Source of the DNA: Mikania micrantha
Lineage: Eukaryota > Streptophyta > Magnoliopsida > Asterales > Asteraceae
Assembly: GCA_009363875.1 (NCBI GenBank)
Contig: CM018691.1
Location: 5,208,001 to 5,272,000 of the forward strand
Length of the DNA: 64,000 bases
Direction of reading: 5' to 3'
A program made the translations under genes and the position numbers. This document shows positions 59,491 to 64,000 of the stretch, piece after piece. Within the stretch, counting starts at the first letter, position 1. The number at the start of each line of letters is the position of its first letter. The notes beneath the pieces were generated by a model. That model was not told the origin of the DNA and ran no database searches. It saw only the letters and a list, made by a program, of their open reading frames with translations.

Positions 59491-60067
59491 AATAACCGAC
59501 CAAACTAATGGTCTTAACGTTATTTTCACAAAAATAAAGTAAAATAACGTTAGAATTAGTGCAACTTTATTGCCTCTTATGGGCCGACACATATATACAT
59601 TATACGCACGCACCGCAAACAAGGCCTACCTGATTACTCGTTGCATATAAGAAGCGATTCAGAAATCAACAAACAATAACAAGAAAACGAGGAACATATA
59701 AGAAAAAAATAGATTATAAAACAAGCAACAAGTAATCAACGCACAATCAACATTATGGCGATTAAGAGTAACAGGCAAGAAAAATTAGGTTATAGAATGT
59801 GCAGATTCATGTAAGAAACAACCTGATCGAATGATTATTACACCAATTACACAAAATATTAACAAGGTATGTATCATATATAACAGAAAATTACCAAAAT
59901 AATCAACTTTAGCCCACTTTTTACCAAAATAATCACTAAAAAATTGCACCTCTTTCAATTTTAGACTTCGCTTTAGACCTCACTTTAGTCGTCAATTTCA
60001 TGAACTTTTGTGTCCCATAAGAAACATACGGGTCCTCATGTTAGCGGTTTTGTCGGGGTCTAAAAGG
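59490..60067. other. Intergenic
   Basis: AT-rich, nothing recognised apart from the approach to the inverted repeat at 60068. Confidence 0.35.
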
Positions 60068-60295
60068 GTGTCTTAAGACCCCTTTCTACCGGCGTCTTAA
60101 GACGCCTTAGACGTCCAATTTCGACGCCCATTATGATGTCTTTTTGCAGTCTTTAAACTCTAATGAGATGTCTTTAGATGCCGGTTCTGGATGGATGTGA
60201 TCTTACCTGATTTGACGGCTTAAAGGCGTCACAATGGGCGTCTGAACGCGTCTTAAGACGCCGGTAGAAAAGGGTCTTAAGACACTTATCCAGTG
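60068..60295. mobile_element. CACTA-like inverted-repeat element (left end unclear)
   Basis: A 38-bp arm at 60068-60105 is matched in reverse complement by 60248-60285 with one mismatch. Each arm contains two GTCTTAAGAC palindromes. The right end, read inward, starts CACTGGATAAGTGTC, and CACTG is the usual terminus of CACTA (En/Spm) elements. The left terminus could not be matched. It abuts the element C-family relic at 60296. Confidence 0.5.
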
Positions 60296-60781
60296 TAGAG
60301 CTATGGCTATAGTCTAAGTTTACTACATGCAAACCTAATTCTCTATAACCAAGGCTCTGATACCGGCCAGAATCACAGCTCTTAATCATATAGAACGACT
60401 CTATATGAGTTGTACATACACACAGTTTTGTAAGTAAATTCAAATTTCATTAATAAAGCAGCGGAATGAGTTAAATGTTTTGCAGAGGAAAATATAAGTT
60501 TAGCAGAGGAAATATAATCGTCTAAACACTGCGTTGTTCAAAATACAGAATCATGACAATGTTTAGTCTATATGTTAGAATGCATGCAAGACTCCTCGTT
60601 AGTCCTACTCCATGTGCATCCTATCATTGTGCGTTCAGTTACCTGAGAATACATGCGAAAACGTGTCAACATAAAGTTGGTGAGTTCACAGGTTTAAGTA
60701 GTTGTAAACAGTAAACAGATATATACTGGGTATGTTAAGTTGTTGGATCTACGATCCCGAGTGTGTCAGTTCATCTTACCG
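60296..60781 (-). repeat. Relic of the element C family (leader, primer site, part of 5' LTR)
   Basis: This matches 20512-21053 in element C: TAGAGC-TGGCTATAGTCTAAG, then the primer-site region GGCTCTGATACC, then the LTR from AATCACAGCTCTT on. About 60 bp spanning the LTR start are missing after GATACC. It is cut at 60781 (CTTACCG) by the LTR of element D. Many substitutions against element C show it is much older. Confidence 0.85.
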
Positions 60782-62966
60782 TGTAACGACCCATTTTGAT
60801 AAAATATTGTAAAACGAATATAATTGGTGTAAAAATTATATTTTTATATTCTATTTGGTGGGTGTTTTATAAATATTTGATTTCTTGAAATTATGGTGGG
60901 TGTTTACTAACTTAATTTAGTTAGTCATAACTAGTTAGAGTTAACTAGTAAAAGAGGGACCAAAGTTGCCAATAGCTGAAAGTTGTAAAATGGAGGGTTA
61001 AAGATGTTGACTTGGTCAAAATTACACATTCTTTATGTGTGTGTGTGGCTGGAAGCGTGAAAGAGAGGGGAGAAGACAAGGAGAAACCTCAAAATCCTGG
61101 AAATCTATCAAATTGGTGCATGATTCATGGTTTGATCTTGAATGCAACTGAAGATTTGAGCTCTCCTTGCATTCTACTACACATAGGTAAGAAATTTTGG
61201 TGGGTTTTGATGGGATTTTCGTGGGTTTCATATGGGGGTGTGGGTTTGATGGGTGAAATCAAAATTTGGAAGTTTTGATGGTGTCATATGTTTCTAATCA
61301 TCATGAATATCATCTAGGAACAACATTTTGTTCATTTCTTGCATGATGATGTATTTGGTAAAAATGGAGTTTTGGGGTTGTTCATGGTGAAAATGAACTA
61401 AGAGGTCTAAATGGGTGATTAGATGATAACTTTATGACATACAACATATGAAATTTGTGTTACCTTGGTGATTGTTGAATTTTGTTTGATTATAAATAAA
61501 CATGGGAGATTGTTGGAGTTTTAGAAACAATTGAAATGTGTTGGTGAAATCCCTGCACACAAGTTGTTTGATGAAAAGTCAACAACTTGATTTTTATCTA
61601 ACAAAGTGTTTAAAGGGATGGGTGTGGTTAATTAGGTGCTATAATCATAAAAGATGAAATCTTTATGACCTAATGGGTCAATTGGTGTAAAACTAAATAG
61701 GAATGGTGATAATTGGGAGGTGTGGGTGCATTTGACTAATTGTAGTCAAACTTTATATTAAACCTATTAGTTGTGATAATAGGAATTGATAGTGAAGGTG
61801 TAAGTGGCACCAAACGACCCGAGAAGGAAGTTGTTTAGAGGATAGCGCGTTGGAACAAGGTAAGTCACCCAATCTTCTATTTGTTATGTGTAATGGTGTT
61901 ATGCAATAATGAATATGTTGTGGAAGATTGACTTTATGGTGAATTGATGATTTTGGTGCTTGTTGATAGACAATGATAAGCAATAGGTGATATATGTTGC
62001 TTGATTTTTGTTGGTATGGTGTTTTAATGCTAGTTCATGATTTACTTGGTGTTAATTTGTATGTGTGTTGAATGATTTAACTTAATTCACAAGGTGTGTG
62101 AATTGTAATTGAATTCAACTAAAATTGGTGTTTTGAATCACAAGTGGTGTGATCATAACATTGAATTATTCACATGGTGTGTGAATGTTCTTTGTTGGGT
62201 GTAATCAAGTTAGTAAAACACAAGTGGTGTGGTTTACTTAACTTGAGAAATCTTGTGGAATAAGATTTCAATGGAGTTTTGGGTGCAAACGACCCGTTAG
62301 TAAATCGTTTGATATTATGACCATGATGGTTATAATTTGGTGAATTAAGGTGTTTAATATGATTATATGGTGTTATATAATGTTTATGGGGGTATTGGAA
62401 CGGTCGTATTTGAGCGAAAGGGGTTAAGATGGCTTAAAACAGCAAAAATAGCCGTGCAGGTGGTGCCCGGCGTATGATACGCCTGGGGGGGGCGTATCAT
62501 ACGCCTCCTTCAGCTCCATCTTCGGATTTTGTCTGTGATACGCCCCAGATACGCCTAAACCATACGCCCCGAGTAAAATTTGACCAAAATTGACTTTTTG
62601 GGTCATGTAAGCTCGTGTGGTCGGGCATGGTGATCTTACTTAGTTCTAATGAACTAATGGTGACTTAATTATGGTGTTTCAGGTGAACGGAAGGGGTGAA
62701 CGGGGTCGTGATCGGTTTGCTTTGGAAGGACTCGGATCAAACACGTTTTGGGTTTTACTTTGTTGTGTTAAAACAAAGGTTTTTGGTGATAACTCAAATG
62801 TAGTTTTTGTTATTAAATGTTTAAATAACATCATTCATTTTGTAAAGTCGCATGTAAGTGGAATGTTTAAGGTGTTTAATACACTTGTCGGTTTGAAAAA
62901 TCTGGGACCTATTTTCATTTGTCGTTTAAACACACGTGGCATGTGTTGGTGGGTTTGGGGCTTACA
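60782..62966 (+). repeat. 5' LTR of element D (2185 bp)
   Basis: It begins TGTAACGACCC at 60782 and ends GGGGCTTACA at 62966, then two bases and a primer-binding site. On the left it interrupts the relic above, so its target duplication should be TACCG (60777-60781), with the right copy beyond the window. It holds two strong palindromes at 62469-62505 and the AGTTCTAATGAACTAATGG block. It is related to the decayed LTR at 3350-5640. Confidence 0.85.
62469..62505. repeat. GGCGTAT palindromes in LTR D
   Basis: GGCGTAT-G-ATACGCC (62469-62483) and GGCGTAT-C-ATACGCC (62491-62505) lie 7 bp apart around a G run. Further ATACGCC half-sites follow up to about 62571. Confidence 0.9.
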
Positions 62967-62968
62967 AG

Positions 62969-62981
62969 TTGGCATCAGAGC
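62969..62981 (+). other. Primer-binding site of element D
   Basis: TTGGCATCAGAGCC (from 62969) starts two bases after the LTR end. It differs from the standard Met tRNA site TGGTATCAGAGCC at one base. This fixes the element in plus orientation. Confidence 0.85.
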
Positions 62982-64000
62982 CATTGATTTGAGGGATTCA
63001 AGGGTGTCGCGAACACTTGAACTCAAATCGTTGTGCTTTTGATATGGGGAGTATTGTTTGATCCGAGATCCGATCACGAAGCCGGGGGATTAAGGTAACA
63101 AGTTTGTGGTTTGTTTACCTTAGTTGTTATGTTTAATGGTGATTGGTGTGAATTTGTTGCTAAACCAAAATTTTTAGATATAATATGGTGAGATGGAGTT
63201 AAGGTAACATTAGGTGATATGATTACCTTAATATTTTTAACATTGGTGTTTTGTTGTAATTATTTTGTGTTAATAACATTCTTGATCATGATGTGGGTTG
63301 ATGAAGTTATGGAAATGAGCATGGGATGATTGTATTATTATGCCTGGCCAGTATAATATTACCCTCATTACATGAACATGACTTTAACAGAGTCAACTCA
63401 AATCTGGCTATGGAATAGGAGGTACGGGAGTAGTAAATTGTTTACTAATCAACCAGAGAATGTATAAGTAGGTTGTAGATACTTATAATGGTCTCTGAAA
63501 TTTATTAGTTGAGATATGTGGTATGAGATATGTTGTGTGAATTTTTCATATAAGTCCACAGGTGTGTGGCATTAGGAGGACTTCACTTTCGGGTGAAATT
63601 TTCATGTAAGTCCACGGGTGTGTGGCATTGGGAGACTTCACCTTCGGGTGAAAATTCATGCAAGTCCACTGGTGTGTGGAATTGGTGAAAATTCACCTTC
63701 GGGTGAAAATTCTTGTAAGTCCACGGGTGTGTGGCATTGGGAGACTTTCACTTTCGGGTGAAAATTTATGTAAGTCCACAGATGTGTGGCATTGGTGAGA
63801 ATTCACTTTCGGGTGAAAACTTATGAAAGTCCACATGTGTGTGGCATTGGGGAGAATTCACTTGCGGGTGAAAATTTACAAGTCCATGGTTATGTGGTGT
63901 GGGATTGTCATGTAAGTCACCCACCTATTATACTTGATATGATTATTTGGTTTTATGCATATAGGTGTGTATGTGTAAGTAATGTATGTGGAATATACAT
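62982..64000 (+). mobile_element. Leader of element D (element continues past right edge)
   Basis: This is untranslated leader DNA after the primer site; the gag-pol region should lie beyond the window. No long frame is present. It is notable for the 55-bp tandem array at 63552-63895. Confidence 0.75.
63552..63895 (+). repeat. 55-bp tandem array with hairpin units in leader of element D
   Basis: Units begin AAGTCCAC at 63552, 63608, 63662, 63717, 63772 and 63827, with a partial unit at about 63880, so the period is 54-56 bp. Each has GGTGTGTGGCATT and then an inverted repeat TTCAC-YTTCGG-GTGAA. In two units (63637-63652 and 63692-63707) this is a six-pair stem closed by C-UUCG-G. Three others have U-UUCG-G and the last has UUGC as loop. 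Confidence 0.9.

Noticed and set aside
63552..63895. Possible CRISPR-like array
   Set aside because: The units are contiguous 55-bp tandem repeats in a plant retrotransposon leader, with no unique spacers. CRISPR does not apply.

Overview
The window is AT-rich nuclear DNA of a flowering plant. Five intron-containing genes with plant-specific orthologues can be read, separated by large blocks of LTR retrotransposons, LINE, SINE and MITE sequence. The genes and the LTR types point to a dicot. An Asteraceae genome is my best guess, but that part is inference.

Host genes, left to right: (1) a CID-type poly(A)-binding-protein-interacting RNA-binding protein, minus strand, whose 3' part runs off the left edge (1-1325); (2) an SF2/ASF-like SR splicing factor of the SR30/SR34 group, plus strand, with 12 coding exons and a long leader with introns (CDS 36307-40803); (3) the 60S acidic ribosomal stalk protein P1, plus strand, three exons (43153-43647); (4) a membrane-anchored START-domain protein, minus strand, six exons (47097-49642); (5) the plastid ribosome hibernation factor PSRP1, minus strand, five exons including one GC-AG intron (51866-54676). 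I traced the exon joins of all five in frame by hand. They work in mRNA stability, splicing, translation and lipid binding and show no sign of being a cluster with a shared job.

The centre of the window (8231-29733) is a four-level nested transposon. A 5'-truncated LINE has a 15-bp target duplication. It was split by a solo LTR of about 4.0 kb (A, duplication AGACC). A was split by a 2.9-kb solo LTR (B, duplication CAATC). B was split by a full-length 11.4-kb Ty3/gypsy chromovirus (C, duplication TAATT). The LTRs of C differ, by eye, by one A in about 2790 bp, and its gag-pol frame is open. C also carries an extra coiled-coil ORF ahead of gag and an apparent 80-nt gag intron, so it is very young.

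The right edge (60296-64000) holds a relic of the C family broken by the 5' LTR, primer-binding site and leader of another element (D, plus strand). D's leader has a 55-bp tandem array in which nearly every unit can fold into a UUCG-type hairpin. A decayed LTR related to D lies at about 3.35-5.64 kb. Smaller elements are an hAT-type MITE (6894-7316), a foldback MULE-type MITE inside an SR-gene intron (40114-40538), a PIF/Harbinger derivative (41981-42689), a TRIM (50782 to about 51090), SINEs (51212-51329 and about 59345-59490), a 1.9-kb non-coding LTR element (55167-57086) and CACTA-like inverted repeats (60068-60295).

The most unusual signal is a set of short GC-rich palindromes inside the LTRs of C, D, B and the D-like relic. 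In C especially, the copies differ in their outer bases but each stays complementary to itself, as if the fold or symmetry, not the sequence, were kept.
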